The translations under genes and the position numbers were made by a program. DNA of 64,000 bases from Pseudoalteromonas luteoviolacea NCIMB 1944 (GTDB lineage Bacteria > Pseudomonadota > Gammaproteobacteria > Enterobacterales > Alteromonadaceae), in NCBI RefSeq assembly GCF_001625565.1, contig NZ_AUXS01000042.1:62001-126000 (forward strand). Direction: 5' to 3'. The notes under the pieces are model-generated. The model saw only the letters and a program-made list of their open reading frames with translations, searched no databases and was not told the origin of the DNA. How positions within the stretch are numbered: the first letter of the stretch is position 1; the number at the start of each line of letters is the position of its first letter. Positions 34,897 to 44,445 of the stretch are shown here, one piece after another.

Positions 34897-36234
34897 TTAT
34901 TTGTCATTCAAAGCTAACATCAATTCACGTTTGCGCTCTAATCTCACTAACATTTTGTCTGCAAGAGGTCTGAACTTAGCAAGCTCCTGCTTTGGTAGTG
35001 GTAGCGATTTTGGCAGTTTGACTGTTTTTGGGTTACGGTGATTACCGTTGACCAAGAATTCGTAATGCAGGTGTGGTCCTGTTACGCGTCCTGTTGCTCC
35101 AACAGTACCAATCTTTTGTCCCTGTTTGACCTTTTGACCAGCTTTTACATGTAACTTGTGTAGGTGCAGGTACTTTGTTGTGTACTGGCTACCGTGTTCA
35201 ATAAAAATGTAATTACCGTTGAGTCGATGGTAACCAGCTTTGGTTACTCTACCATTACCTGCCGCAACGACTGGTGTACCAACCTTTGCAGCATAATCAA
35301 TTCCTCGGTGCGGGCGCACTTGTTTGGTTACTGGGTGCAATCTTCTCGGGTTAAAGTTCGAGCTGATATACTTAAAATTCACCGGTGCACGTAAAAATGC
35401 TTTTTTCATACTGCGTCCTTCGGGAGTATAAAACTCACCGTTGGTATGCCTAATTGCAGTATATCGATCACCTTGGTTTATAAACTCAGCGGCAATAATT
35501 TTTCCATTGCCAATTTCTTCGCCATCTACATAGTGAGATTCATACACAAGAGTAAAGGTATCACCTTTACGTATGTCGTTTGCAAAATCTACATCCCAGC
35601 CAAAAATGTTGGCAAAGTTCATAATTTGTCTTTGCGTCAGACCCGCTGAAATGCCAGCCGTCCAAAAACTCGAACGAATTTTTCCACCGGCGGTTTTTTC
35701 TCGGGTTTCAATTTCTTTGCTCGCTATTTTGGTTTCGTAGCTGCCATCGTCTATGCGCGTTACGTACAAAGTATCTGTTTTGGATAGCACATATTTCAGT
35801 TGCGCGAGGTTACCCTGTTTATCGCTGGCAAAGCTCAGTGTTTCACCTGGGTGTATTTTTGTTAATTTACGTGTTTCTTCATTGGTGTTAACTAAGTTAT
35901 GAAGTGTTTGGGCAGAATATCCGGCGCGCTTAAACAAAACAGCTAAACTATCCCCTGAGCGAACTTTGTGATCAACGTAATCATAAGTGTATGTATTTTC
36001 TTGCTCTTTAGTGGGTTCAGCTTCAGCACTTAATATAGTGAGCTGTTCAGGCTGCTGTTCTTCAACTTTGATAGGAAGCTCATAACGCTTGCCAACTTCC
36101 AATGCATCGTCTTTATGATCTTTGGATGCAGTGGCCTTTTCTGAAGGCAGCAAGGCAATCCCAGTCATTGCAGCTAACAAACCGACAATAAGCATTTTGT
36201 GTTTTTTGGGAAGCTTATTTACTGCAGGTACCAT
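34897..36234 (-). CDS. mepM: MepM-like M23 murein DD-endopeptidase
   Basis: The protein has 445 residues. It has an N-terminal membrane anchor (MLIVGLLAAMTGIALL) and an OapA/LysM-like region (VRSGDSLAVLFKRAGYS). The C-terminal M23 peptidase has zinc ligands in HRGIDYA, YLHLHKL and GPHLHYEF. It cuts peptide cross-links to allow wall growth. It is divergent from tyrS, a frequent arrangement in gammaproteobacteria. Confidence 0.92.
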   Translation of the reverse strand: MVPAVNKLPKKHKMLIVGLLAAMTGIALLPSEKATASKDHKDDALEVGKRYELPIKVEEQQPEQLTILSAEAEPTKEQENTYTYDYVDHKVRSGDSLAVLFKRAGYSAQTLHNLVNTNEETRKLTKIHPGETLSFASDKQGNLAQLKYVLSKTDTLYVTRIDDGSYETKIASKEIETREKTAGGKIRSSFWTAGISAGLTQRQIMNFANIFGWDVDFANDIRKGDTFTLVYESHYVDGEEIGNGKIIAAEFINQGDRYTAIRHTNGEFYTPEGRSMKKAFLRAPVNFKYISSNFNPRRLHPVTKQVRPHRGIDYAAKVGTPVVAAGNGRVTKAGYHRLNGNYIFIEHGSQYTTKYLHLHKLHVKAGQKVKQGQKIGTVGATGRVTGPHLHYEFLVNGNHRNPKTVKLPKSLPLPKQELAKFRPLADKMLVRLERKRELMLALNDK

Positions 36235-36382
36235 AACGTGCCTTTTTCGCTGTCAAGAAATTTTATGAATAATAGTGCAGCATATACGTAATAAAGCGTT
36301 AATACCAGTATTTTGTGCATTTAAACTCCGTGAAATATAGGCTAGAATCGGGCGATAAACTGAATTTAGAGTTGGAGTGATA

Positions 36383-37585
36383 ATGGTGGACATTGAAACT
36401 GCATTTGCTGAGATAAAGCGCGGTGCAGAAGACATATTGGTTGAAGATGAGCTAAAAGAGAAATTAAAGTCAGGTAAAAAGCTGCGTATTAAGGCTGGAT
36501 TTGATCCAACAGCGCCTGATCTACATTTAGGTCACACAGTACTAATTAATAAATTAAAAACTTTCCAAGATTTAGGTCACGAGGTCATTTTCTTAATTGG
36601 TGATTTCACCGGTATGATTGGAGACCCAACTGGCAAAAATGTCACGCGTAAGCCGCTTACCCGTGAAGACGTACTTGCAAACGCTGAAACCTATAAAGAG
36701 CAAGTATTTAAAATTCTTGATCCGGAAAAAACCACTGTTGCATTTAACTCGCAATGGATGGAGAAATTAAGCAGTGCAGAGATGATTAAGCTTGCATCGC
36801 GACAAACTGTAGCTCGTATGCTAGAGCGTGATGATTTTAAAAAGCGTTATGCTGGCGGTCAGGCAATTGCCATTCATGAATTTTTATATCCGCTAGTTCA
36901 GGGCTGGGACTCAGTTGCACTAGAAGCCGATGTTGAGCTAGGCGGTACGGATCAACGCTTTAACCTATTGATGGGTAGAGAGTTACAGAAAGAAGAAGGT
37001 CAAAAGCCACAAACAGTCTTAATGATGCCGTTGCTTGAGGGCACCGATGGTGTTCAAAAGATGTCTAAGTCATTAGGTAACTATATCGGTATTACAGATG
37101 CCCCAACTGAAATGTTTGGTAAAGTCATGTCTATTTCCGATGACCTTATGTGGCGTTACTACGAGCTATTAAGTGCTAAATCATTGACTGATATTGCAGC
37201 GTTAAAAGAAGAAGTTGCAGGTGGTCGTAACCCTCGCGATATCAAAATTGATTTTGCGAAAGAAATGATCGCACGTTTCCATAGTGAAGATGATGCGCAG
37301 GCAGCCCATCAAGATTTTATCAAGCGCTTCCAAAAGAATGCACTCCCTGATGAGATCCCTGAAGTAACAGTGAGCATTGAAGGCGATACAACATTTATTG
37401 CCAACTTACTAAAAGAAGCTGGCCTTGTGGCAAGTACTTCAGAAGCAATGCGCATGATTAAACAAGGTGCGGTGAAGCTCAATGGTGAAGAGAAAATCAC
37501 TGATACTAAGCTAGAAATAGCAAAAGGCAGTACTGAAATTTACCAAGTAGGTAAGCGTAAGTTTGCGAAAGTGACAGTAGACTAA
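36383..37585 (+). CDS. tyrS: Tyrosyl-tRNA synthetase
   Basis: The protein has 400 residues. The class I HIGH motif is HLGH and the KMSKS motif is intact. The C-terminal S4 domain is present (LLKEAGLVASTSEAMRMIKQG). GGAG lies 5 bases upstream of ATG 36383; a GTG at 36377 in frame falls inside that ribosome binding site. It charges tRNA-Tyr. Confidence 0.97.
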   Translation: MVDIETAFAEIKRGAEDILVEDELKEKLKSGKKLRIKAGFDPTAPDLHLGHTVLINKLKTFQDLGHEVIFLIGDFTGMIGDPTGKNVTRKPLTREDVLANAETYKEQVFKILDPEKTTVAFNSQWMEKLSSAEMIKLASRQTVARMLERDDFKKRYAGGQAIAIHEFLYPLVQGWDSVALEADVELGGTDQRFNLLMGRELQKEEGQKPQTVLMMPLLEGTDGVQKMSKSLGNYIGITDAPTEMFGKVMSISDDLMWRYYELLSAKSLTDIAALKEEVAGGRNPRDIKIDFAKEMIARFHSEDDAQAAHQDFIKRFQKNALPDEIPEVTVSIEGDTTFIANLLKEAGLVASTSEAMRMIKQGAVKLNGEEKITDTKLEIAKGSTEIYQVGKRKFAKVTVD

Positions 37586-37598
37586 GTCATTTATTCAG

Positions 37599-37626
37599 TA
37601 GCCAAGTGATAAAGCTCACTTGGCTA
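37599..37626. terminator. Hairpin between tyrS and the CbiB-like gene
   Basis: TAGCCAAGTGA (37599-37609) pairs perfectly with TCACTTGGCTA (37616-37626). The right arm includes the TAG stop of the convergent gene. Confidence 0.65.
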
Positions 37627-38568
37627 TATTAAATTAATTGCAAACCAAATTAATACGGTTAGACCCAGCCAAAACCACCTCATACTGTTCAATAGCTTTA
37701 GCATGTGTTGAATATCTTCTACAGTAGGTTGGCGATCGCTTCCTATCCTAATGTTGTCAAAACGCTCTTCATGGTAAAAGCGGGGACCTGCGAGCTGCAC
37801 ATTCAAGCTGGCAGAAAACAACGCTATGATCCACCCCGAATTTTTATTTACGTAGTGCTGTGCATAATGCTTTAAGTAATGCTGCGTTTTCGCAAGGTTT
37901 TGGGTTAACGCCATAATTAGGATGAAGAATCTAATAGGAAGCCACTCGAGAAGGTATATGATTTTTTGTACGGCAGCCATGAAAGGGTGTTGCACGCAAA
38001 GTTGTTTTCGCCAGCTTTGATCGCATAACAGTAAAAGTTTATATGCCAGTGCTAAATAGGGGCCCGCAATCAGATAAAAGATGATAATTAGATAAAAATG
38101 ACGGACTGTATTAAGCGCCAGAGAATCTAACGATGCCTTTATGATGCCAACTTCAGATAACTTTGCAGTGTCTCGAATTACAATGCTGGCTAATAGTTGT
38201 TTAGCTGAGCCTTTTTGACCTTGAGATAACAGTCTCGCAATGCGCTTTGCCCGTCCTTCAAAGTGGGTATCCAAACATAAAAATAAAATTAACCCGCCAA
38301 ACCACTGTGGATAAAAAGAAATATAGGACAGTGCAAATAGCAGTAAGACGACAGTTAGTATAGGCAACATACAAGCGAGCGCGCCAGAGAGCTTATGCTG
38401 AGTAACCGTATTGCTTTTTTTTACTACACGCTTGGCTAAGTTACTAGTTATTAGCGTAAAAATGGTATTGGGGTGATAGAGCTTAGATAGATTTAAGCTA
38501 AATGCACAAAGTACAGCTAGGCAGAAGATAAGCAAGCCCTCTTGGGCTTGCAATAAAATGAGTGCCAC
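37624..38568 (-). CDS. CbiB/CobD-family membrane protein
   Basis: The protein has 314 residues and several membrane segments. Similarity to adenosylcobinamide-phosphate synthase CbiB is visible in RDTAKLSEVGIIKASLDSLA and in the C-terminal GPRFYHEERFDNIRIGSDRQPT. The N-terminal CbiB signature (GDP..HP) is absent. No other cobalamin genes are near. The gene starts one base after mtnN, with which it must be co-transcribed. The role is uncertain: it may be a paralogue with another substrate. Confidence 0.78.
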   Translation of the reverse strand: MALILLQAQEGLLIFCLAVLCAFSLNLSKLYHPNTIFTLITSNLAKRVVKKSNTVTQHKLSGALACMLPILTVVLLLFALSYISFYPQWFGGLILFLCLDTHFEGRAKRIARLLSQGQKGSAKQLLASIVIRDTAKLSEVGIIKASLDSLALNTVRHFYLIIIFYLIAGPYLALAYKLLLLCDQSWRKQLCVQHPFMAAVQKIIYLLEWLPIRFFILIMALTQNLAKTQHYLKHYAQHYVNKNSGWIIALFSASLNVQLAGPRFYHEERFDNIRIGSDRQPTVEDIQHMLKLLNSMRWFWLGLTVLIWFAINLI

Positions 38569-38569
38569 T

Positions 38570-39277
38570 TTATAGGGTTACCTGTGTTAACTCTTCAAGT
38601 AATGCGATGACAAGCTTTGATGAGTTTACAGATGCAATTTCTAGGTATTCTTCAAATGATTGAGGAGATTCCTTACCTGCAATATCAGACAATGAACGGA
38701 TCACCACAAATGGTGTATTTAGTACATGACATGCCTGTGCAATTGCTGCTCCTTCCATTTCAACAGCAAGCATATTTGGAAAGTCTTGACGTGTTTTATC
38801 AATACGTACAGGATCGCACATAAATGAATCACCAGTACAAATCTGACCTACCATTGTCTGGATATCTTTTAGTACATGAATGCTGGCTTCTGACGCTTTA
38901 ATTAAAGCTGGGTGAGCTTCAAATCCTGCGGGCATTTGAGGCACTTGCCCCATTTCATAGCCAAAAGCTGTAACGTCTACATCGTGGTGACGTACTTCAC
39001 TTGATATAACCACATCACCCACATTGAGTGAAGGTTCAAAACCACCCGCTGAACCTGTATTGATCACGCAATCTGGTGAAAAGTTGTCGATAAGTAGAGT
39101 GGTTGCAACAGTTGCGGCAACTTTACCGATACCAGACTGCACTAATGTTACTTCGTGGCCGCCTAACTCACCGGTGTAAAATGTAAATCCGCCTTTTGTA
39201 AGTGTTTTTGGAGACTGCATGGTGTCACGTAAAATCGTAACTTCTTGCTCCATCGCACCAATAATGCCAATTTTCAT
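38570..39277 (-). CDS. mtnN: 5'-methylthioadenosine/S-adenosylhomocysteine nucleosidase
   Basis: The protein has 235 residues. It starts MKIGIIGAMEQEV, with conserved SGIGKVAA, INTGSAGG and EMEGAAIAQ, and the catalytic Asp in RSLSDIAG. It cleaves adenine from MTA and SAH, clearing inhibitors of methylation and feeding methionine salvage and autoinducer-2 formation. Confidence 0.97.
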   Translation of the reverse strand: MKIGIIGAMEQEVTILRDTMQSPKTLTKGGFTFYTGELGGHEVTLVQSGIGKVAATVATTLLIDNFSPDCVINTGSAGGFEPSLNVGDVVISSEVRHHDVDVTAFGYEMGQVPQMPAGFEAHPALIKASEASIHVLKDIQTMVGQICTGDSFMCDPVRIDKTRQDFPNMLAVEMEGAAIAQACHVLNTPFVVIRSLSDIAGKESPQSFEEYLEIASVNSSKLVIALLEELTQVTL

Positions 39278-39363
39278 AATTATTCTCTTTGTATTTTAGT
39301 TACTGCTCATTATATACATTCTTATTTTGAAAGCATTCTTTTGGCGGCAAAACAATGAAGCAA

Positions 39364-39386
39364 GCTGCTTGAAGCGCTCAAGCAGC
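39364..39386 (-). terminator. Hairpin after the DUF2726 gene
   Basis: GCTGCTTGA (39364-39372) pairs with TCAAGCAGC (39378-39386) around AGCGC. It is 10 bases beyond the DUF2726 stop. No clear T-run is present. Confidence 0.5.
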
Positions 39387-39396
39387 CATATGAGGT

Positions 39397-39987
39397 CTAA
39401 ATTTCTGCGAGTTGTGTACTTGCGGCTTTAGCCTGCGATGGAGAAAGTACTGCTGGCTTGTAACTGCGGTTTCGTACTGGTTTGGTTTGCTCTGGTTTCT
39501 GTCCAAGCTTGAATAGGATAGCAGCTCTTACCTCTGGGCTCTTATAACCAGATTTGATTTTCATGCGGATATGAGGGATCCCTGCGGATTCTAATGCACC
39601 ACTGACAAACCAATCTTTTTGTGCTTTATGGCCATTCTTATTTGAGTTATTGACCAAATCCACAGCCGCTACAATATTAAGCGTGCTTTTATCTACCAAT
39701 ACATAATCAAGCTGTTTATTTTGTGCTTTAGTGATAGCTGAGCGACGTGCTTTTTTGGATAAACCCGGTTTACACTCTATGACATCGACAAGTTTAACAC
39801 GGCTGACTATCTTAAACCTGTCACCAACGGCACGTTCAAGTAGCTGCAAAAATGATGCTTCGACGGTCGTAAAAACCGAATCTTTGCGATTAAACGGATA
39901 TGGATTGCCGCCCACATCGGTATATTTTGAAATTACGATAGAGGCAATGACTACAAGCGCTAAAATAGCTAAAAGTGTTAATTCCAT
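39397..39987 (-). CDS. DUF2726 domain protein with N-terminal membrane anchor
   Basis: The protein has 196 residues. One hydrophobic helix at the N-terminus (LLAILALVVIASIVISKY) is followed by a DUF2726 domain (SFLQLLERAVGDRFKIVSRVKLVDVI ... LDYVLVDKSTLNIVAAVDLV). This fold resembles restriction-endonuclease-like domains, but the catalytic triad is not clear. GGAGTG precedes ATG 39987. The function is unknown. Confidence 0.8.
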   Translation of the reverse strand: MELTLLAILALVVIASIVISKYTDVGGNPYPFNRKDSVFTTVEASFLQLLERAVGDRFKIVSRVKLVDVIECKPGLSKKARRSAITKAQNKQLDYVLVDKSTLNIVAAVDLVNNSNKNGHKAQKDWFVSGALESAGIPHIRMKIKSGYKSPEVRAAILFKLGQKPEQTKPVRNRSYKPAVLSPSQAKAASTQLAEI

Positions 39988-40097
39988 AAATCACTCCACG
40001 ACAACAAATTGACTTTGGTAATTTACTAAGCAAAGAGTGTGCCGGAAGTGATTTATCATTGGCGTTACAACCACAAAATTTAACGCCACTTTGAATA

Positions 40098-41018
40098 TTA
40101 AACTTGGTAACCGCCTTCTACGCCTTTGACAGCGTACGCTACGGCATCGTGAGCGTGAAGTGATTCGTAGTGATTGATTTTGACGTAAAAATCGTCGAAG
40201 TTATTTTGGTTGAGCAGTGCTTTGAGTTTTCTTGCCGCATCTTCACAAAACATCAAGTTTTGGCCATTCAATCTGGCAAACTCTTGCTCATCTTCTCGCT
40301 TAACTGCCGCTTGTACAGGCGTTTTTAGTTCTTGTTCTGCGATATCTATTAAGCCTTTAATATCGAATTCAGTGGCGCCTTGTGGCAACTTAACTTTGAT
40401 ATTAGCAATAGAGCGCTGTGAGTGCGGAGTAGCGACTACGCCTTCAGTTGTGCCTAACCAAGCGTGTACGCTATCGTGATCTAAAGGCTTGCCAGAAAAT
40501 TGCTCTTCAAATGCATTTTGAATAAGTTGTCTTGCAAGCGCAGCTGAACATGGACAAGTTGATGAGTAAGTTACATCGACTGCCAGTTCGATACTTAATG
40601 CTTGCTCTTTTATCGTCGCTGTAATGGTTACAGGGTAGCTCTTCCAACCTTGCTTACCACTTAAAAGTGATGCACGACGTAAAGGCAATTCAAAATTGAG
40701 TACAACTTTTGCCGCGTTACTGAGATCTTTGTGCGTTGTCACAAATTGATCAAGCAATGATGCTAGTGTGACAGGCGTCAGAGTTTGTTCACATGATAGC
40801 GTATCTAAAGCCAAAAACAGTCGTGACATGTGTATGCCTTTTGCTTCAGGCTTGTCTAAGCTGACAAATGCATCAGCCTTGGCATTCACAGGAAGATCAT
40901 TAAGGTCCTTACTAGCTAATTGTAGAGGCAGCTCAATGTCCCCCATTCCTACCCATTCTAAGGTTCCGGTTTGAAGCGCATCTGCATTGTGTGCAATGTC
41001 TGGCATTGAAGTTGGCAT
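40098..41018 (-). CDS. folE2: GTP cyclohydrolase FolE2 (type IB)
   Basis: The protein has 306 residues. Family hallmarks are GMGDIELPL, the Cys of TYSSTCPCSAALARQ and HSQRSIANIKV. It converts GTP to dihydroneopterin triphosphate for folate and queuosine synthesis and, unlike FolE, can use metals other than zinc. In many bacteria it is expressed under zinc shortage via Zur; no Zur box was recognised upstream. GAGAG precedes ATG 41018. Confidence 0.95.
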   Translation of the reverse strand: MPTSMPDIAHNADALQTGTLEWVGMGDIELPLQLASKDLNDLPVNAKADAFVSLDKPEAKGIHMSRLFLALDTLSCEQTLTPVTLASLLDQFVTTHKDLSNAAKVVLNFELPLRRASLLSGKQGWKSYPVTITATIKEQALSIELAVDVTYSSTCPCSAALARQLIQNAFEEQFSGKPLDHDSVHAWLGTTEGVVATPHSQRSIANIKVKLPQGATEFDIKGLIDIAEQELKTPVQAAVKREDEQEFARLNGQNLMFCEDAARKLKALLNQNNFDDFYVKINHYESLHAHDAVAYAVKGVEGGYQV

Positions 41019-41247
41019 TTAAACTCTCTTTAATCACGACATCAAAAATGCTCTCATATTACACTAAAATGAGTTTTTTTTCTGTGGATATTCTTAATTA
41101 GAATAAACAAAATCCCATTGAGTGTGCAGTATTTGATACGTTATCACACTATTTGTGTGGTTACTCAGGTTCGGTTATTTTTTAAAAGTTTGAGATTTTT
41201 CAATAAAGTTACACTATTTGGCCGCTCGCATATGTGCTCAGCTGAGG

Positions 41248-41253
41248 TATAAT
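41248..41253 (+). promoter_or_regulatory. Candidate -10 element of arcB
   Basis: A perfect TATAAT lies 28 bases upstream of the chosen arcB start. The -35 region is poor. A direct repeat ACACTATTTG occurs at about 41146 and 41211 further upstream. Confidence 0.35.
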
Positions 41254-41280
41254 GGTCAAGTTAACAAGGTGACTATTATT

Positions 41281-43608
41281 ATGCTTGATTCTTCGTTCGG
41301 GTCTTGGGCTCGAATTCTCTCTAATTTGGTTCGAAAATACGGTGAACGCAAAGCTGGAGCAATTGCTTATGTTCTGGTGCTCGTGGCGTCATTGGTTTTA
41401 TCCTGTATGTTTTATTATGTGGCACTAGGAACAGTCACTTTGGTAAATGTATTGTCTGTTGTTGTATTTGCAGCACTGACTTCGCCTTTACTTATCTCAG
41501 TTGCTGTTTTTGCTATTCGCCAATTGGAGAGCTCGAAAGAGTACTTAGAGTCAGCCACTCAACAAGAAAAATTGTTGAACCAAACACTAAAAGACAATAT
41601 CAACCGACTTAATAATGAAATAGATGAACGAAAAATGGCATTGCATGCAAAACACCGTGCAATTGCAGAGCTGCGAAACGAAATAACTGAACGTCGAAAA
41701 GCAGAGCAAGAGCTTGCCCAGCAAAGTATGTTATTGCGCTCAATTGTTGATTCATCCCCTGATTTATTTTATTACCGAGATGAACACGGTGTGTTTGCTG
41801 GGTGTAATAAAAAGTTCGAACAAGTGATTGGGAAAGATAGCGAAGGCCTAATTGGTAAAACCGCAGATGAGATTTTTGTCGATCAGGTCGTGCCTAAAGT
41901 ATTGGAGACAGATGCACAGGTCAGTGCCACTCAGCAAACCATTTCGTTGGATGTAGAATATCCAGTCAAAGATGAAAACCGCTGGTTCGAGATGCGCAAA
42001 CTGCCTTTTATTAATAATGAAGGCGAATATATTGGATTGTTAGCGTTTGGCCGTGACATTACCAGTCGTAAAGAGGCGGAGCAAGCATTAGAAACGGCAT
42101 ATAAAGACAAAGGGAAATTTATTGCCACGTTAAGCCATGAACTTAGAACGCCGCTTAATGGGATCGTAGGTCTAACACGCATGCTTTTAGATACCGAGCT
42201 CACTCAGCAGCAAAAAAGTTGGTGTAATACGGTTTTCTCAAGTGCTGAAACCCTTGGTAATATTTTTAACGATATTATCGATCTGGACAAGATCGACAGG
42301 GAGCAATTAGATATCGCGACGGATAGCATTAATGTATCTGATTTTATCAACGACGTAGTCAACTTTTCAGATCTGATTGCTGGACAAAAAGGACTCGAGT
42401 TCAAAATTCAACGCTCTGGTGTGTTAGATGTTTACGCATTGCTTGACCCTACACGATTGCGCCAAGTGCTTTGGAATCTTATTAATAATGCTGTGAAATT
42501 CACTCACCGTGGCTGTGTGACTCTTGAGTGTCGCAGAGAAAACCGCGACAGTGGACCTTGGTTGAGTATGAGTATTATTGATACCGGGGTGGGGATCTCA
42601 GCAGAGCAGCAAGATAAAATCTTTGATATGTACTACAAAGCGCCTGATGCTGAAGGCAATAATGCTATCGGGTCAGGGATCGGATTAGCGGTGACAAAGG
42701 CCTTGGTATTAGCGATGAAAGGGCGCATCGCAGTCAGTAGTATGCCAGGTAAAGGAAGTCGATTTGATGTCGAGATCCCATTGGAGTTGTGTAGTGCACC
42801 AAATCAGCAAAGTTATGCCGGCCGTGGTTTATACATATTGCTTGTAGAAGATGTTCCGCTAAATGCTGAAATAGCGACAAACTTACTTGAGCAGCGCGGT
42901 CATGAAGTAATTTGGGCAGAGACAGGTGAAGATGCATTGTCCCTTGTTCAAACTGAGGATGAACTTGACCTTATTCTACTTGATATGCAGTTGCCTGATC
43001 TAAATGGTGACGAAGTTGCTAGACAAATTCGTGACGATAGTCATTTTGATGCTTTGCCAATTGTTGCTTTGACAGCAAATGTCAGAAGTGCAGAGCAGGA
43101 GCTACAAGGAATAAGCATTCAAGGTGCATTGGCAAAACCTATTAATACCACCAAGCTAGACAAGATGCTGGCTGAATTATTTGGCATCGATAGTGTTAAA
43201 GAAGACGTCAGTACGATTCAGCAAAACACGGTAGAGGTATTAGAGATAGAGCGCAATTTACTCGATATTGAAACTATCACGGACTTCGTAGCATCTATGG
43301 GGGTTGATACCTTTAAACGTAGCTGCGAATTATTCGCTAAACTAAACCCAACGTACTGTAACGAGCTTACTGTTGCAAATCGTGACGATGATGTCGCTGA
43401 GTACGGTTCTGTGGCGCATAAATTAAAAGGTGCAGCAGGATCTGTTGGACTTAAACTAGTACAGCAACATGCGAAGGTAATGGAAACTGAGTGTGGAACC
43501 GCGGATACGGAGATGCGTGAACAGTGGATATCAGACTTAGAAGAATTAATAAGAGAAGGGCAGTTAACCCTTCACTCATTAATTGCAAAACTCGCTGAAA
43601 GCTCTTAG
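41281..43608 (+). CDS. arcB: Aerobic respiration control sensor kinase ArcB
   Basis: The protein has 775 residues. Two membrane spans lie near the N-terminus (residues 23-80) with a very short periplasmic loop. A coiled coil and a PAS domain (SPDLFYYRDEHGVFAGCNKKF) follow, then HisKA (LSHELRTPLNG, near 285), HATPase, a receiver (LLVEDVPLN, Asp in LLDMQLPDLNG) and a C-terminal Hpt (AHKLKGAAGSVG). This is the ArcB order. It senses respiratory quinone state and phosphorylates ArcA. ATG 41281 has AAGGTGA upstream; the frame is open further without support. It is tail to tail with arcA. Confidence 0.94.
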   Translation: MLDSSFGSWARILSNLVRKYGERKAGAIAYVLVLVASLVLSCMFYYVALGTVTLVNVLSVVVFAALTSPLLISVAVFAIRQLESSKEYLESATQQEKLLNQTLKDNINRLNNEIDERKMALHAKHRAIAELRNEITERRKAEQELAQQSMLLRSIVDSSPDLFYYRDEHGVFAGCNKKFEQVIGKDSEGLIGKTADEIFVDQVVPKVLETDAQVSATQQTISLDVEYPVKDENRWFEMRKLPFINNEGEYIGLLAFGRDITSRKEAEQALETAYKDKGKFIATLSHELRTPLNGIVGLTRMLLDTELTQQQKSWCNTVFSSAETLGNIFNDIIDLDKIDREQLDIATDSINVSDFINDVVNFSDLIAGQKGLEFKIQRSGVLDVYALLDPTRLRQVLWNLINNAVKFTHRGCVTLECRRENRDSGPWLSMSIIDTGVGISAEQQDKIFDMYYKAPDAEGNNAIGSGIGLAVTKALVLAMKGRIAVSSMPGKGSRFDVEIPLELCSAPNQQSYAGRGLYILLVEDVPLNAEIATNLLEQRGHEVIWAETGEDALSLVQTEDELDLILLDMQLPDLNGDEVARQIRDDSHFDALPIVALTANVRSAEQELQGISIQGALAKPINTTKLDKMLAELFGIDSVKEDVSTIQQNTVEVLEIERNLLDIETITDFVASMGVDTFKRSCELFAKLNPTYCNELTVANRDDDVAEYGSVAHKLKGAAGSVGLKLVQQHAKVMETECGTADTEMREQWISDLEELIREGQLTLHSLIAKLAESS

Positions 43609-43612
43609 CGAA

Positions 43613-44338
43613 CTATGGTTGAGTGTTATCGATTTTACCAATGAAGCGATAACCTTCACCGTGGATAGTACTAATAAGCTCAGGTGTGTTACTGTCAGTT
43701 TCGAAGTGCTTACGAATACGACGGATAGTAACGTCTACAGTACGGTCATTTGCACGAAGCTCACGGCCCGTCATATGCTTAATTAGTTGCTCACGGCTGA
43801 AAATGCGACCCGGAGAGTCAAGCATTAAACGTAGCGCTCTATATTCACCTTTTGGTAGGCGTTTAGATTCACCTGTAGGTGATGTAAGACAGCGACTATT
43901 TTCGTCTAATTCCCACCCGTTAAACGTGATCACACCATTGCTGTCGATTGTCGACTCTTCAGGCGTTGATCCTGTACGTGAAATAAGATTACGTACACGA
44001 ATAGTTAATTCACGTGGGTTGAATGGTTTTGTAACGTAGTCGTCTGCACCGATTTCTAAACCTAAGATTCTATCGACATCGTTGTCACGACCTGTTAAGA
44101 AAATTAAGCCTACATTTTTTTTCTGGCGTAACTCACGAGCCAAAATTAGGCCGTTTCTACCAGGAAGGTTTATATCCATGATTACACAGTTGACATCGTC
44201 GTTTGCTGTCAATTTTTCATGCATATCATCGCCATCAATGGCTTCAATTACCTTATGACCTTCGGCTTCAAATAAACTAACGAGGTTCAGTCGAGTTACG
44301 TCTTCATCCTCAACAATTAGAATGACTGGCGTTTGCAT
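43613..44338 (-). CDS. arcA: Two-component response regulator ArcA
   Basis: The protein has 241 residues. It has an OmpR-type receiver (ILIVEDEDVTRLNLVSLFEAEGH with acceptor Asp in CVIMDINLPGRNG) and a winged helix (LPKGEYRALRLML, TIHGEGYRFIG). It matches ArcA closely. It represses or activates respiratory genes in response to ArcB. Its own promoter should lie in the 107-bp gap after the YfiR-like gene. The stop codon is 4 bases from that of arcB, opposite in direction. Confidence 0.97.
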   Translation of the reverse strand: MQTPVILIVEDEDVTRLNLVSLFEAEGHKVIEAIDGDDMHEKLTANDDVNCVIMDINLPGRNGLILARELRQKKNVGLIFLTGRDNDVDRILGLEIGADDYVTKPFNPRELTIRVRNLISRTGSTPEESTIDSNGVITFNGWELDENSRCLTSPTGESKRLPKGEYRALRLMLDSPGRIFSREQLIKHMTGRELRANDRTVDVTIRRIRKHFETDSNTPELISTIHGEGYRFIGKIDNTQP

Positions 44339-44445
44339 TATTAATTAACCTTTTCGGAATGTTTTATTTACAAAAACTTCGGTGTTATATAATAAAACCG
44401 AATGTTAACGATTATAGGAGTATATTCAATTGTTAACAAGTAAAA

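Noticed and set aside
41019..41217. Zur box upstream of folE2
   Set aside because: Only weak inverted repeats are present, unlike the Zur consensus.
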